From Marinobacter sp. 2_MG-2023 (GTDB lineage: Bacteria > Pseudomonadota > Gammaproteobacteria > Pseudomonadales > Oleiphilaceae), in contig NZ_JAUOPH010000005.1 in assembly GCF_030546935.1 (NCBI RefSeq), forward strand, positions 62,001-126,000: a DNA stretch of 64,000 nucleotides. Direction: 5' to 3'. How positions within the stretch are numbered: the first letter of the stretch is position 1; each line of letters begins with the position of its first letter. The position numbers and the translations under genes were made by a program. The notes below the pieces were generated by a model. It had not been told where the DNA came from. It was given only the letters and a program-made list of their open reading frames with translations, and made no database searches. Of the stretch, positions 44,384 through 54,372 are shown piece after piece.

Positions 44384-45463
44384 ATGGTGCCAACAATGAT
44401 GACTCGTCTGTTCAGAATGGCGGCGGTGACGCTGCTGTTCTCTGTTAGTACGCTCGGCGTAGCAGCAGAAAATTACACTTTGCGCCTTGCGCAAACCTGG
44501 GGGCCTAACTCACCGATTCTTGGTGAAACCACTGAACATATGGCTGCGATGGCGGAAGAAATGTCCGGTGGACGCCTTAAAATCCGTATCGACAGCTCCA
44601 ACAAGCATAAAGCGCCTTTCGGCATTTTTGACCTGGTGCGCAATGGTCAGTACGACATGGGACACACGGCTTCTTATTATTATAAGGGCACGATTCCCAA
44701 TGCCATGTACTTCACCACCATCCCCTTCGGCCTGATTGCGCCAGAAATGTATGCATGGTTTTACCATGGCGAAGGCATGGAGTTGATGCAGAAGGTTTAT
44801 GAGCCGTACGGACTGCTCTCTTTCCCTGGTGGCAACACCGGCAACCAGATGGGTGGTTGGTTCAACAAGGAGATCAATTCTGTAGCGGATCTCAAAGGCC
44901 TGAAAATGCGCACCCCGGGGTTTGCAGGTGAAGTCATGTCTGAACTCGGCGTGGCCGTAACCAACCTGCCGCCCGGAGAGCTATACACAGCGCTTGAGCG
45001 CGGTACAGTTGATGCGGTCGAGTGGGTCGGGCCGGCTCTTGATTTTCCGATGGGCTTCCACCAGATCGCGAAGTATTACTATTCCGGCTGGCAGGAGCCG
45101 GGTGCAGAAGTGCAGTTTCTGATCAACCAAAAAACCTGGAAGAGCCTGCCCAAGGACCTTCAGGAAATCCTTCGGGTTGCCATGCGTCTTGCTGCCTATG
45201 ACATGTACATCCAGAGCTATGACGAGAGCGGTGTGGCCTGGGATCGTATGAAAGAAGACTATCCGGAGGTCACGCACAAGACCTTCCCGCCGGAAGTCAT
45301 CGAGGCGATGCGCGAAGCAACTAACAAGTTGCTGGCCGAAGCTGCTGAGAAAGATGAGTTGGCGAAAGAAATCATCGATTCCCAATTCGATTACCTGAAG
45401 CGGGTTCGTCAGTGGACCAATATTTCAGATAAAGCCTATCTGAACAGCATTGCCGAAGACTGA
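44384..45463 (+). CDS. TRAP transporter substrate-binding protein, DctP/TakP type, orphan
   Basis: Periplasmic binding protein for an organic acid. Up to 359 residues, with a signal peptide ending GVAAEN. The LRLAQTWGPNSP start, FPGGNTGNQMGGWFNKEI and LKGLKMRTPGFAGEV, and RGTVDAVEWVGPALD resemble the TakP/alpha-keto-acid-binding group of TRAP SBPs. Three possible starts (44384, 44396, 44399); none has a good Shine-Dalgarno. No dctQ/dctM genes are nearby, so it must use a distant membrane pair. A stem-loop follows the gene. Confidence 0.87.
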   Translation: MVPTMMTRLFRMAAVTLLFSVSTLGVAAENYTLRLAQTWGPNSPILGETTEHMAAMAEEMSGGRLKIRIDSSNKHKAPFGIFDLVRNGQYDMGHTASYYYKGTIPNAMYFTTIPFGLIAPEMYAWFYHGEGMELMQKVYEPYGLLSFPGGNTGNQMGGWFNKEINSVADLKGLKMRTPGFAGEVMSELGVAVTNLPPGELYTALERGTVDAVEWVGPALDFPMGFHQIAKYYYSGWQEPGAEVQFLINQKTWKSLPKDLQEILRVAMRLAAYDMYIQSYDESGVAWDRMKEDYPEVTHKTFPPEVIEAMREATNKLLAEAAEKDELAKEIIDSQFDYLKRVRQWTNISDKAYLNSIAED

Positions 45464-45478
45464 CAAGCTGTACTCCCC

Positions 45479-45530
45479 GGTGACATATTTCTGACTTCCT
45501 TCGGTCATGAGTATGTCACCTCCTCTTTCT
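45479..45530 (+). terminator. stem-loop after the orphan TRAP gene
   Basis: GGTGACATA (45479-45487) pairs perfectly with TATGTCACC (45512-45520), with a 24-base loop that can itself fold, followed by TCCTCTTTCT. Placed 16 bases after the stop codon, it is a likely but not textbook terminator. Confidence 0.6.
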
Positions 45531-45598
45531 ATTGTCTTTGAGGGCCCGCGCGCTTAACGCGACGGCAGCCACCAGAAACGAGACAAGGAAAGAGCCCC

Positions 45599-47620
45599 AT
45601 GTTTGAACCCAGACCACTCACCCGTGCTGTTATTCTGGCACTGTCTGCTGCAGCGCTGACGGCATGCAGTGATGACGATGACTCTGTACCCGCAACAGCC
45701 GCCGATACTTTTTCTATTCAGGTTCTGCATTTTGCGGATATCGATGGCAGTGGCGGTGCCGCCGATGTTCGTAACATGTCTGCACTTGTGGATGGGTTCC
45801 GCGCCGAGATGCCAGAGCGCACTCTTTTGTTGAGTTCGGGCGACAACCTGATTCCCGGGCCGGAATTCTTTGCGGCAAGCGATAGCAGCCTTGCGCCAAC
45901 TCTGGGTAGCCCCGGTAATGGGCGTGCGAACATTGCCTGGCTGAATGCGATGGGTGTGCAAGCATCTGTAGTGGGCAACCACGATCTGGATACTGGAACC
46001 GAAGATTTTGCCGGGCTTATCACGGCAGATGGTGACTGGCCTGGAGCGCAGTTCCCCTATCTCTCTGCAAACATCGATTTCACTACCGATAGCAACACGG
46101 CGCCGCTGGTGGCTCCAGACGGTATGTCGGCAGAAGGCGGGACCCTTGCCGCGTCAACGACACTCCAGGTGGATGGTGAGACCATCGGTATCGTTGGTGC
46201 TTCGGTTCCCACTTTGTCCAGCATCACCAGCACTGGTTCGCTGACCATTACGCCTGCTGCCTTCGACCCCGCCGTGGATGAGAACCTTGACGCGCTGGCG
46301 GCCGATATCCAGGAGGACGTCGATAAGCTGATCGATGCCGGTATCAACAAGATCATCCTTCTGGCTCATATGCAGCAGATCAGTGTCGAGAAGGCGCTGG
46401 CACCCCGGCTTGATGGAGTGGACCTGATTATTGCCGGTGGCTCCAACACCTTGCTTGCGGACAGCAATGATTCGTTGCGTGATGGAGATGCTGCGGCTGA
46501 TGACTACCCCTTGTCGTATGACTCCGCTTCCGGTGAGCCAGTCCTGGTCGTCAACACTGCCGGCGACTTCAGCTATCTGGGCCGACTGGTGCTGGAATTT
46601 GACGCACAAGGTTTGATCAACAAAGACGCGTTGGACCCAGGGGTCAACGGTGCCTGGTCGACGGGTATGATCACCCAGACCTTCGAAGTTAACGACACCG
46701 TCGATGCTATTACCGATGCGCTTGATGAGGTGCTACTGGCCAAAGACGGCAATATTCTGGGTAAAACAGCCGTATATCTCGAGGGGCGCCGCAACCAGGT
46801 TCGCAGTGAGGAAACCAACCTTGGCAACCTGACCGCAGAAGCGAACCTGTGGTTGGCACGACAGCAGGATGCGTCGGTGGCTGTATCTCTTAAAAACGGT
46901 GGCGGCATTCGGGATAATATCGGTCAGGCGCTACAGCCCCCGGGAACGTCCGACCCGTCCGAAATCGTGTTCCTGCCGCCGGCGGCCAATGACGCGGTTG
47001 GCAAACCTGAGGGTGGTATTTCCCAGTTGGATCTGGAGACCAGCCTGCGATTCAATAACAGCCTGACCATGGTCACCGTTACACCCGCAGAACTGGCGGA
47101 CCTTCTGGAATATGCGTTTGCTGCCAGCGAGGAAGGTGCCACGCCGGGGCGGTTCCCGCAGATTGCTGGTATGCGAGTTGAATTTGATTACCGTGAGGCT
47201 GCTCGTGCCAATGGTGATTCCAATCTCGCTCCGGTCATGACCAGCCGGGTGCGCGAACTGGAGATTCTGAACAGTGACGGGTCTGTTGCCCAGGATGTGG
47301 TGACTGCCGGTATGGTTGATACAGCGGGCAGTTCCATCAGGCTGGTTACCCTCGGTTTTCTTGCGGGAGACTGTGTGAACAACGCCACCGCCTCTTGCGG
47401 TGACGGCTACCCGTTCAAGAGTCTGGTGGCGCCCGACAAGGTGGACGTAACGGTCAGTCCTGGATTGAGTGATTTCTCACCTGCCGGTGGTGAGCAGGAT
47501 GCGATGGCCGAATACCTGATGGTCACATACCCGCAAACCGGAAGTGGCTACAACGAGGCAGAGACCCCAGTCGATCAAGACCAGCGAATAGTGAACATAG
47601 CAATTAACGCTGCTCCCTGA
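45599..47620 (+). CDS. 5'-nucleotidase / metallophosphatase-like lipoprotein
   Basis: 673 residues. Signal peptide with lipobox LTAC (Cys 23), so lipid-anchored at the outer membrane or periplasm. A calcineurin-like metallophosphatase domain follows to about 350 ([23 protein letters not shown]), then a 5'-nucleotidase C-terminal domain from about 380 ([35 protein letters not shown]). The usual first metal motif DxH appears as DID in LHFADIDG, with Asp replacing His. Likely nucleotide or phosphoester salvage outside the cytoplasm. It ends at a good terminator (47634). Confidence 0.88.
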   Translation: MFEPRPLTRAVILALSAAALTACSDDDDSVPATAADTFSIQVLHFADIDGSGGAADVRNMSALVDGFRAEMPERTLLLSSGDNLIPGPEFFAASDSSLAPTLGSPGNGRANIAWLNAMGVQASVVGNHDLDTGTEDFAGLITADGDWPGAQFPYLSANIDFTTDSNTAPLVAPDGMSAEGGTLAASTTLQVDGETIGIVGASVPTLSSITSTGSLTITPAAFDPAVDENLDALAADIQEDVDKLIDAGINKIILLAHMQQISVEKALAPRLDGVDLIIAGGSNTLLADSNDSLRDGDAAADDYPLSYDSASGEPVLVVNTAGDFSYLGRLVLEFDAQGLINKDALDPGVNGAWSTGMITQTFEVNDTVDAITDALDEVLLAKDGNILGKTAVYLEGRRNQVRSEETNLGNLTAEANLWLARQQDASVAVSLKNGGGIRDNIGQALQPPGTSDPSEIVFLPPAANDAVGKPEGGISQLDLETSLRFNNSLTMVTVTPAELADLLEYAFAASEEGATPGRFPQIAGMRVEFDYREAARANGDSNLAPVMTSRVRELEILNSDGSVAQDVVTAGMVDTAGSSIRLVTLGFLAGDCVNNATASCGDGYPFKSLVAPDKVDVTVSPGLSDFSPAGGEQDAMAEYLMVTYPQTGSGYNEAETPVDQDQRIVNIAINAAP

Positions 47621-47633
47621 TGGTGCGTTCTCC

Positions 47634-47666
47634 GGGTCGTCAGAAATATCTGGCGGCCCCCTTTTT
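47634..47666 (+). terminator. rho-independent terminator after the metallophosphatase gene
   Basis: GGGTCGTCAGA (47634-47644) pairs with TCTGGCGGCCC (47649-47659) over 11 bases (two G-T pairs), four-base loop, then CC and five T's. 13 bases after the stop codon. Confidence 0.85.
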
Positions 47667-47717
47667 GATTCCATCTGTTTCTGTGAAAATAGGTCGCTCA
47701 TTCTTTGGGCAGCGCCA

Positions 47718-48854
47718 ATGAAACAGACTTTGCTATTCCTGAGCAATCTTTCCAAGCAATTCGGTGGCAAAACCGTGCTCGACAGTCTGGATCTGGAGAT
47801 CTACGATGGCGAGTTTATCACCCTCCTTGGCCCCTCCGGCTGCGGTAAAACCACCTTGTTGCGCATGATGGCAGGCTTCGACCTCCCGGATCATGGCATT
47901 GTCACTCTATCTGGTGTGGATATTACCCAGACGCCACCAGAGCAGCGGCCTTTGAATACCGTGTTCCAGAATTACGCGCTGTTTCCGCACATGTCGGTTT
48001 TCGACAATGTTGCCTATGGCCTGAAGATGGAGAAACGGCCGAAAGCAGAAATCCGTGATCGGGTCGATGAGGCGTTGGCCATGGTTCAGCTGGAGGACTT
48101 TGCAAAGCGCAAGCCGCACCAGCTGTCCGGTGGCCAGCAGCAGCGGGTTGCTATTGCTCGCGCGGTGGTCAAGCGACCAAAGATGTTGTTACTTGATGAG
48201 CCGCTGTCGGCGCTGGATTATAAGTTGCGCCGTACTATGCAGGTAGAGTTGAAGCGCCTGCAGCGTGAGTTGGGCATAACCTTCGTGTTTGTTACTCACG
48301 ATCAGGAAGAAGCGCTGTCCATGTCTGATCGAATCGTGGTACTTAAAGATGGTCGTGTTCAGCAGCTGGGTACGCCCCGGGAAGTCTATGAACGCCCGGC
48401 GAATGTATTCACCGCACGTTTTGTAGGCCAGACTAACTTTTTTCCGGGCCGGGTTACCAGGATTGAGGGCGACCGCATCAGCGTGGATGTGTTTGGCCTG
48501 AACCGGGAGCTGAGTAAGCCCCCTTTTCGCATTGCAATGAACCAATCGCTGCATGTTCTGCTGCGCCCGGAAGATATTCGGGTACTCGCGCCAGATGATA
48601 CCGATGGCGTAGCTGGCAAGATTGTCGAGCGCAACTACAAAGGCAGCACCCTGGATTCGGTTATTGAGCTGGAAGATGGCATCCAGGTGATGGCAAGCGA
48701 GTTTTTTGACGAAGACGACCCCGCGTTTGATTACAGCATTGGCGAGCGTGTGCGCGTCAGCTGGGTAGACGGTTGGGAATGGTTGTTGGCCGAAGAAAGT
48801 GACGAGCCATTGACGGATGAAGAGGAGCTGGCTGCCGATGATGCTGAGCATTAA
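47718..48854 (+). CDS. potA: spermidine/putrescine ABC transporter ATP-binding protein
   Basis: 378 residues. ATPase domain: Walker [11 protein letters not shown], signature [14 protein letters not shown], Walker [13 protein letters not shown], switch His in VTHDQEEA; then a TOBE domain from about 270 with [10 protein letters not shown] and [11 protein letters not shown], the PotA/PotG pattern. An acidic tail ([19 protein letters not shown]) ends the protein. First gene of potABCD; the next gene overlaps its 3' end. No polyamine riboswitch or regulator is evident upstream. Confidence 0.93.
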   Translation: MKQTLLFLSNLSKQFGGKTVLDSLDLEIYDGEFITLLGPSGCGKTTLLRMMAGFDLPDHGIVTLSGVDITQTPPEQRPLNTVFQNYALFPHMSVFDNVAYGLKMEKRPKAEIRDRVDEALAMVQLEDFAKRKPHQLSGGQQQRVAIARAVVKRPKMLLLDEPLSALDYKLRRTMQVELKRLQRELGITFVFVTHDQEEALSMSDRIVVLKDGRVQQLGTPREVYERPANVFTARFVGQTNFFPGRVTRIEGDRISVDVFGLNRELSKPPFRIAMNQSLHVLLRPEDIRVLAPDDTDGVAGKIVERNYKGSTLDSVIELEDGIQVMASEFFDEDDPAFDYSIGERVRVSWVDGWEWLLAEESDEPLTDEEELAADDAEH

Positions 48855-49698
48855 GCAACAGCCGTTCAGAGCGGCTGTTCTGGTGCTGGTGTGGGGTTGG
48901 CTGCTGTTCCTCGTGCTTGCGCCCAATATGCTGGTGGTGGGTGCCAGCGTAATGACGCGTGACCCCTCAACCTTTATTGCCTTGCCACTGAACCTGGACG
49001 CCTATCGGCAATTGTTCAATCCGCTGTACCTGGAGGTGTTTCTTCACTCTCTTTACATGGCGGTTATGACCACGCTGATCTGTCTGTTGATCGGCTATCC
49101 GTTTGCCTGGGCACTGTCACATGTGGAAAAGCGCAGGCAGATGCTGCTGATTTTTCTGTTGATCGTGCCATTCTGGACGAATTCGCTGGTACGCACCTAT
49201 GCCCTGAAATTGATTCTGGCAACCAACGGGCTGTTGAACAGTGCGCTCATGTCACTGGGTGTGATCGAGGAACCGGCGCAGCTTCTTTACACCGAAGGTG
49301 CCGTGGTTGTCGGCCTGGTTTATCTTCTGCTGCCGTTCATGATTCTGCCTCTTTACTCGGTATTTGAGGATTTAAGGCAGGATGTGCTGCTTGCGTCTCA
49401 CGATCTGGGTGCAGGGCGCTTCGCTACGTTTACAAATGTCATCATACCGCTGACACTGCCGGGCGTGCTGGCGGGTGTCATGTTGGTATTGTTGCCCGCC
49501 ATGGGGTTGTTCTTCGTGCCGGATATTCTGGGTGGTTCGCGTAACCTGCTGGTGGGTAACGTGATCAAGAACCAGTTTCTGGATGCCCGCAACTGGCCGT
49601 TTGGCGCTGCCGCCAGCATCGTACTGACCTTCACTATGGCGCTGCTGATGTTTGCCCATCGTTTGAGTAAACGCCGCCTGGGCGAGGAGGGGGCGTGA
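48838..49698 (+). CDS. potB: spermidine/putrescine ABC transporter permease PotB
   Basis: 286 residues from ATG 48838, with AGGAG about eleven bases upstream; E. coli PotB has 285. The longer frame from 48817 lacks a ribosome-binding site. About six membrane helices; the ATPase-contact loop (EAA-like) reads [20 protein letters not shown] before [10 protein letters not shown]. The gene overlaps the potA end by 17 bases and potC by one base. Partner of PotC in the membrane channel. Confidence 0.92.
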   Translation: MMLSIKQQPFRAAVLVLVWGWLLFLVLAPNMLVVGASVMTRDPSTFIALPLNLDAYRQLFNPLYLEVFLHSLYMAVMTTLICLLIGYPFAWALSHVEKRRQMLLIFLLIVPFWTNSLVRTYALKLILATNGLLNSALMSLGVIEEPAQLLYTEGAVVVGLVYLLLPFMILPLYSVFEDLRQDVLLASHDLGAGRFATFTNVIIPLTLPGVLAGVMLVLLPAMGLFFVPDILGGSRNLLVGNVIKNQFLDARNWPFGAAASIVLTFTMALLMFAHRLSKRRLGEEGA

Positions 49699-50465
49699 TG
49701 CGTTGGCTTTCCCGTAGTTATCTTGCTCTGGTCTATTTGCTGTTGTATGTACCGATTATTGTATTGGTGGTGTTTTCTTTTAACGACTCCCGCACCGGGT
49801 ACAGCTGGGGCGGACTCAGCCTGCGCTGGTACGAATCGCTGTTCAATAATCACGCCATGGTGCAGGCAATGTGGAACTCGTTGTGGCTAGCGCTCACGGC
49901 GGCCACTGTGTCCACGTTAATCGGAGCGCTGACCGCTCTTGCTTTGCACCGCTATCGCTTTCGTGGCAAGAAAGTGCTGAATGGAATGCTGTTTGTGGTC
50001 ATGATGTCCCCGGAAATCGTGCTGGCGATTTCATTGCTCGGCCTATTCTTGTTGCTGGGCCTGCAGCTTGGATACGTATCGCTGCTGCTGGCACACGTTA
50101 CTTTCTGTCTGCCGTTCGTGGTGATTACCGTTATGGCGAGGCTTGCCGGGTTTGATGAGCGTCTGCCTGAGGCGGCGAGGGACCTGGGCGCGAGTGACTT
50201 CACCATGACCCGGACGGTGCTGATACCGGTTATCATGCCGGCGTTGATGGCCGGATGGCTGTTGGGTTTCACGCTTTCCATGGATGATGTTGTGGTGAGC
50301 ACTTTTGTAAGCGGCCCGAGTTACGAAATTCTCCCTTTACGCATCTATTCCATGGTGCGTGTCGGGCTTAAACCCGAAGTAAACGCACTGGGCACTTTGT
50401 TGCTCGTGTTCTCACTGGTGATGTTGATGATGTCGCAATGGATTCTCTCAAGGAGCAAACAATGA
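49698..50465 (+). CDS. potC: spermidine/putrescine ABC transporter permease PotC
   Basis: 255 residues, about six membrane helices. Contact loop PEAARDLGASDFTMTRTVLI is the EAA motif, followed by PVIMPALMAGWLLGFTLSMDD, strongly PotC-like. Start ATG 49698 overlaps the potB stop by one base with GAGGAGG eight bases upstream; an in-frame GTG at 49695 is the alternative. The potD start overlaps its stop codon (ATGA). Confidence 0.92.
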   Translation: MRWLSRSYLALVYLLLYVPIIVLVVFSFNDSRTGYSWGGLSLRWYESLFNNHAMVQAMWNSLWLALTAATVSTLIGALTALALHRYRFRGKKVLNGMLFVVMMSPEIVLAISLLGLFLLLGLQLGYVSLLLAHVTFCLPFVVITVMARLAGFDERLPEAARDLGASDFTMTRTVLIPVIMPALMAGWLLGFTLSMDDVVVSTFVSGPSYEILPLRIYSMVRVGLKPEVNALGTLLLVFSLVMLMMSQWILSRSKQ

Positions 50466-51502
50466 AAAAACTCGCACTGGCCGGCGCGCTGGCACTGGGC
50501 CTTATGGGCTGCAGCTCGGACGACCCGCAGGTACTGAATCTGTACAACTGGTCTGAGTATATGCCGCAGGAGGTGTTGACCCGCTTCCAGGATGAGACCG
50601 GCATAAAAGTTGTCTACACTACCTACGACAGCAACGAAGCCATGTATGCGCGACTAAAACTGCTGGATGAGAGCGCCGCCTATGATCTTGCGGTGCCATC
50701 GACCTACTACGTGAGTAAAATGCGCAACGAAGGTCTGTTGCTGCCCATCGATCAAAGCAAAATCAGCGGCTTTGATCAGCTTGATTCCGAGCTTGTCGGC
50801 CTGGATATAGATCCGGACAACCAGTACAGCGTGCCGTATCTCTGGGGCACTACAGGCATTGGTGTTGATACCGCCGATATCGAAGGCGAACCTGTGACCG
50901 CCTGGGAAGATCTCTGGGATGAGCGTTTCGAAGGTCGGGTGAATCTGACCAATGACATGCGGGAAGTTTTCCACATGGGGCTGCGTGTTCTGGGTTATTC
51001 CGGTAACAGCACCGACCCGCAACAGATTGAAGAAGCCTATGAAAAGCTGACAGAGCTGATGCCCTCCGTGCGTACCTTCAATTCAGACGCCCCCCGTATG
51101 CCGTTCCTTGAAGGCGAGGCGGATGTTGGCATGATCTGGAACGGTGAAGCCGTTATGGGCAAGGACAGCATGGAAGCCTTGGAATATGTGTACCCCAAGG
51201 AGGGCGTTATCGCCTGGCTGGATAGCTTTGTGATTCCCAAGAACGCCAAGAATCCGGAAGCCGCTCACAAATTCATCAGCTTCGTGCTGCAGCCAGAAAT
51301 TGCGGCACTGATCAGCGAAGACATCGGCTATGCCACGCCTGTGCTGTCAGCAAGGGATTTGTTGGGCGATGAGGTTGCCGGGAATCGTGCGAGCTATCCA
51401 ACACCTGAAGACATGGTTAACGCTGAGTTTCAGAGCGATATTGGTGATGAAGCCTTGCAGGTGTACGCCAGGTATTGGGAGAAACTGAAGTCTGGTTTGT
51501 GA
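50462..51502 (+). CDS. potD: spermidine/putrescine ABC transporter substrate-binding protein PotD
   Basis: 346 residues from ATG 50462 (overlapping the potC stop; AAGGAG upstream). Signal with lipobox LMGC, so a lipoprotein rather than the soluble form of E. coli. LNLYNWSEYMPQEVLTRFQDETG and VPYLWGTTGIGVD are typical of PotD/PotF; the acidic and Trp residues that hold the polyamine amines lie in such stretches. Binds putrescine, spermidine or both; this cannot be split by eye. A hairpin follows the gene. Confidence 0.92.
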   Translation: MKKLALAGALALGLMGCSSDDPQVLNLYNWSEYMPQEVLTRFQDETGIKVVYTTYDSNEAMYARLKLLDESAAYDLAVPSTYYVSKMRNEGLLLPIDQSKISGFDQLDSELVGLDIDPDNQYSVPYLWGTTGIGVDTADIEGEPVTAWEDLWDERFEGRVNLTNDMREVFHMGLRVLGYSGNSTDPQQIEEAYEKLTELMPSVRTFNSDAPRMPFLEGEADVGMIWNGEAVMGKDSMEALEYVYPKEGVIAWLDSFVIPKNAKNPEAAHKFISFVLQPEIAALISEDIGYATPVLSARDLLGDEVAGNRASYPTPEDMVNAEFQSDIGDEALQVYARYWEKLKSGL

Positions 51503-51522
51503 TGTTTCTTTGAGCATTGAAT

Positions 51523-51549
51523 CTGCAGGGCCTATCCCTGGCCCTGCAG
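51523..51549 (+). terminator. hairpin after potD without a T-run
   Basis: CTGCAGGGCC (51523-51532) pairs perfectly with GGCCCTGCAG (51540-51549), seven-base loop, 20 bases after the potD stop. Followed by CCTGCC, not T's, so a weak or factor-assisted terminator. Confidence 0.5.
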
Positions 51550-51624
51550 CCTGCCTGATACCGGGAATGACGATGGTGTTCTATACTGCCCTGTAACGCC
51601 CTTTCAGGCAGGATTTCTGCGCCC

Positions 51625-53901
51625 ATGTGCCGGCACTTTCTGAAAATCCAGATAATCGTCTTTTGCGCCTTTTACGGGCTCTTTTCTGTTACCGCTACTG
51701 CTGCACCACAGCCAGTGACTGAAGGCTGGGAATACCGTTGGGGCGATTTACCCTTCACCGCGGAAGGCGTGCCCGACTGGTCGGCTGCGCAAGATCCAGG
51801 ACAATGGCATGCCACTGATTTTCCAAGCAATCCTCCTGGGCGCAATGGCCAGGAACAGGTGTGGTTTCGGGTAACACTGCCGGCGGGCGACTGGCAGGTG
51901 CCGGTTTTGTATATCTTGAGTGCTGACCTGATTCTCCAGGCCTGGTTGGACGGAGAAAAGATCTATCAGTACGGAACCTTCGATCAGGATGGACGGGGCA
52001 AGTTTGAAGGCTGGCCATGGCACGAGATCGCGTTGCCTGAACACTACGAGAATAAAACGCTCTATTTCCGCGTGTTTTCCGATTATACGGACATAGGTTT
52101 TTGGGGTGAAATCGGCATCATCGATCACTCCGAACTCATTCTCTATATTCTTGAAAACTCACTTGAAGCCTTGTTGATCGCCGGGTTTTCTCTATTGGTG
52201 GCATTGCTGGCTCTGGTCTTCTCTCTGCTTCAGGGCGGAAGAAAGACCTTTTTCAGTATCGCGCTGTTTGCCCTGGCCTCATCCGTTATGGTGGTGGCAG
52301 AGAGCCAGGCCAGCCAGCTGATTGTTCCTTCTGCCCTGTTGTGGAATTACCTTGCAGCAGGAAGCTACTACCTGCTTCCTGTGGCCATGGGGCTTATGTT
52401 GGATGAGTGGTTAAGTGATCACAGGTCGCGGCGGGCGATTAGCTTGATCTGGCGCTTGCATCTGGGATACGTGGTGGGTGCTTTGGGCCTGGCGTTAACA
52501 GGAGTCGTGTCGCTCTCGTCCACCTTTCCGGTTTTTGATGTCCTGCTCCTGTTTTCGTTGTCAGCAATGGGAGCGTTGACAGTGCCGCGCTTGCGGTCCC
52601 TGTCCGTCGAACAGCAGGCCCTTGTGTTGGCGTTCGGAATATTTGGTGTTCTTCTTATCGCCGATATGGCGGTGGCTCATGGTGTTGTGCCCTGGAGTGA
52701 TGTTCCGGTCAGCCTCGGTTTGCTTTTCTTTGCCCTGGCGGTGGTCATTATTTCGCTACGGCACTTTGTTGCCACCCAGAAGGCCTTGCAAGACCTGACT
52801 GTGACTCTGGAGCAGCAGGTGGCCGAGCGTACGAAAAAGGCGGAAACCCTTTTACAACGAGAGCAGGCGAGAACGAGCATACTGGCATTTGAGAACGAGA
52901 AGCGTCAGATATTTTCAGATGTGATTACCGAGTTGCAAGCGTGTGCCAGTGTCAACCAGGCGTTTCAGCTGCTGGTCGAAGCTATGCCGAGGCTTTCCCG
53001 TCCGCTTAAAGGCATGTTTTATCGGCGTCTGAACGATGGCAGCTACCAACGCCTTGGCTCATGGGGTTATGACAGTAAGGATCCCAATCCGGAGTTATTG
53101 CCGGTTGTTGTTACTCTCGACCAGTTGCCCGTTCCGTTGCGCCTTGCGGCCGGTGCGCTAGAGGATGATGAAGCTGCCGCCAGGAGCTGGCAGGGACGGG
53201 TGTGCTTTCCTGTTAACGTTGAATTCGCAAGCCACGGCTCGAGGCTTGAAGGCATATTGTTGTTTGATGGCGATAGCATCAGCAACTCAGGGTACACGGA
53301 ATACGGTGCAGCGCGGCTTATGTCCTCCATTAGCCTGGTTGCAGAACGCATCGGAGTTACGCTCTCAGGTATTTCGCTCCGGGAAGATCTGTTGCGATTT
53401 TCCTATGAAGACGCGCTCACTGGCCTGAAAAATCGCCGCTACTTTGATCAGCTCATTGCACATGAAACAGCTGTTGCTTTACGCAATAATTCACCACTTT
53501 CGCTGTTGCTGCTGGATATTGATCACTTCAAACGCTTTAACGATAACCACGGGCACGAGGCGGGAGATGCGGCTTTGCAGGTATTTGCGTCGATACTGAA
53601 ATCCCGGTTCCGGGGAAGCGATATCGTGTGTCGTTATGGAGGGGAGGAGTTTGTGGTAGTTTTGCCCGCCTCCGACATCATAGGCGCCAGAGAGCGGGCT
53701 GAAGAACTGCGAGCTGCAGCGCGGAACGAAACAGTGATGTTCGAGGGCAACAATCTCGGACATCTGACCATATCCGTCGGAGTGGCCAACTGGCCGGCCA
53801 GCACAAGCCAGCCGGAGCAGTTGTTGAAGCTTGCAGATGACATGCTGTACCGGGCTAAAACCAGCGGTCGTGATAACGTTGAGGTGTCTCCAGACTCCTA
53901 G
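51625..53901 (+). CDS. 7TMR-DISM type membrane diguanylate cyclase
   Basis: 758 residues. Signal peptide (to about 27, TATAAP), periplasmic 7TMR-DISMED2-like domain at about 30-170 (WFRVTLPAGDWQVPVLYI), seven membrane helices from about 175 to 385, a coiled-coil linker (VTLEQQVAERTKKAETLLQR), a GAF-like domain at about 430-580, then GGDEF at about 590-755 with YGGEEF and RGSD (inhibitory site) five residues upstream. Predicted to make c-di-GMP in response to a periplasmic ligand, possibly a carbohydrate or peptide-like molecule. It overlaps teaD tail-to-tail by 4 bases. Confidence 0.92.
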   Translation: MCRHFLKIQIIVFCAFYGLFSVTATAAPQPVTEGWEYRWGDLPFTAEGVPDWSAAQDPGQWHATDFPSNPPGRNGQEQVWFRVTLPAGDWQVPVLYILSADLILQAWLDGEKIYQYGTFDQDGRGKFEGWPWHEIALPEHYENKTLYFRVFSDYTDIGFWGEIGIIDHSELILYILENSLEALLIAGFSLLVALLALVFSLLQGGRKTFFSIALFALASSVMVVAESQASQLIVPSALLWNYLAAGSYYLLPVAMGLMLDEWLSDHRSRRAISLIWRLHLGYVVGALGLALTGVVSLSSTFPVFDVLLLFSLSAMGALTVPRLRSLSVEQQALVLAFGIFGVLLIADMAVAHGVVPWSDVPVSLGLLFFALAVVIISLRHFVATQKALQDLTVTLEQQVAERTKKAETLLQREQARTSILAFENEKRQIFSDVITELQACASVNQAFQLLVEAMPRLSRPLKGMFYRRLNDGSYQRLGSWGYDSKDPNPELLPVVVTLDQLPVPLRLAAGALEDDEAAARSWQGRVCFPVNVEFASHGSRLEGILLFDGDSISNSGYTEYGAARLMSSISLVAERIGVTLSGISLREDLLRFSYEDALTGLKNRRYFDQLIAHETAVALRNNSPLSLLLLDIDHFKRFNDNHGHEAGDAALQVFASILKSRFRGSDIVCRYGGEEFVVVLPASDIIGARERAEELRAAARNETVMFEGNNLGHLTISVGVANWPASTSQPEQLLKLADDMLYRAKTSGRDNVEVSPDS

Positions 53902-54341
53902 ACAACCAGGACGGGGCATTTAGCGTGCGAGGCGACCCGGTGGGACACGCTGCCAAGTATCATCCCGTCTTTGTCGCTGTGGGTGCCTCGGGTGCCCACC
54001 ACGATCAGATCCGCTTCCTTATCCTGGGCAAATTTTATAATAACCTTCGAGGGGCGTCCGGCTTTCACAAAGCCGCGAATCTTGGTCGCTCCATGGTCCT
54101 TCGCCATATCTTTGGCGTGATTGACTACCTCTTTGGCGTACTCCGAAAGCACCTTATCCGGAATGTCCATGTCGGCAGGCCGGCCAATGGATAGCGATGC
54201 TTCAAACAGGCTGTGGTGTTTGTAGACACAGATAATAAATATTTCTGCCGCAGGGATCAGCTTTTGCAACTCGATGGCCTTATCAAGAGCCTTGAGAGAG
54301 GTTTTGGAACCATCCACCGCCACCAGTATCCGTTTGAACAT
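53898..54341 (-). CDS. teaD: universal stress protein, TeaD-like regulator of ectoine uptake
   Basis: 147 residues, the same length as Halomonas elongata TeaD as I recall it. ILVAVDGSKTSLKALDKAI, CVYKHHSLFEASLS and IPDKVLSEYA match that protein block by block from memory, and the ATP loop GTRGTHSDKDG...GSVS is of the ATP-binding UspA type. In Halomonas TeaD binds ATP and dampens TeaABC activity. It follows the teaC gene by 31 bases on the same strand, so it is the last gene of teaABCD. Identification rests on memory of the Halomonas sequence plus gene order. Confidence 0.85.
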   Translation of the reverse strand: MFKRILVAVDGSKTSLKALDKAIELQKLIPAAEIFIICVYKHHSLFEASLSIGRPADMDIPDKVLSEYAKEVVNHAKDMAKDHGATKIRGFVKAGRPSKVIIKFAQDKEADLIVVGTRGTHSDKDGMILGSVSHRVASHAKCPVLVV

Positions 54342-54372
54342 GGTTTTCTCCTTAAGAATTCAGGTCCGGTTG

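Noticed and set aside
48189..48926. 245-residue minus-strand frame opposite potA
   Set aside because: Shadow of the potA coding frame; no family features.
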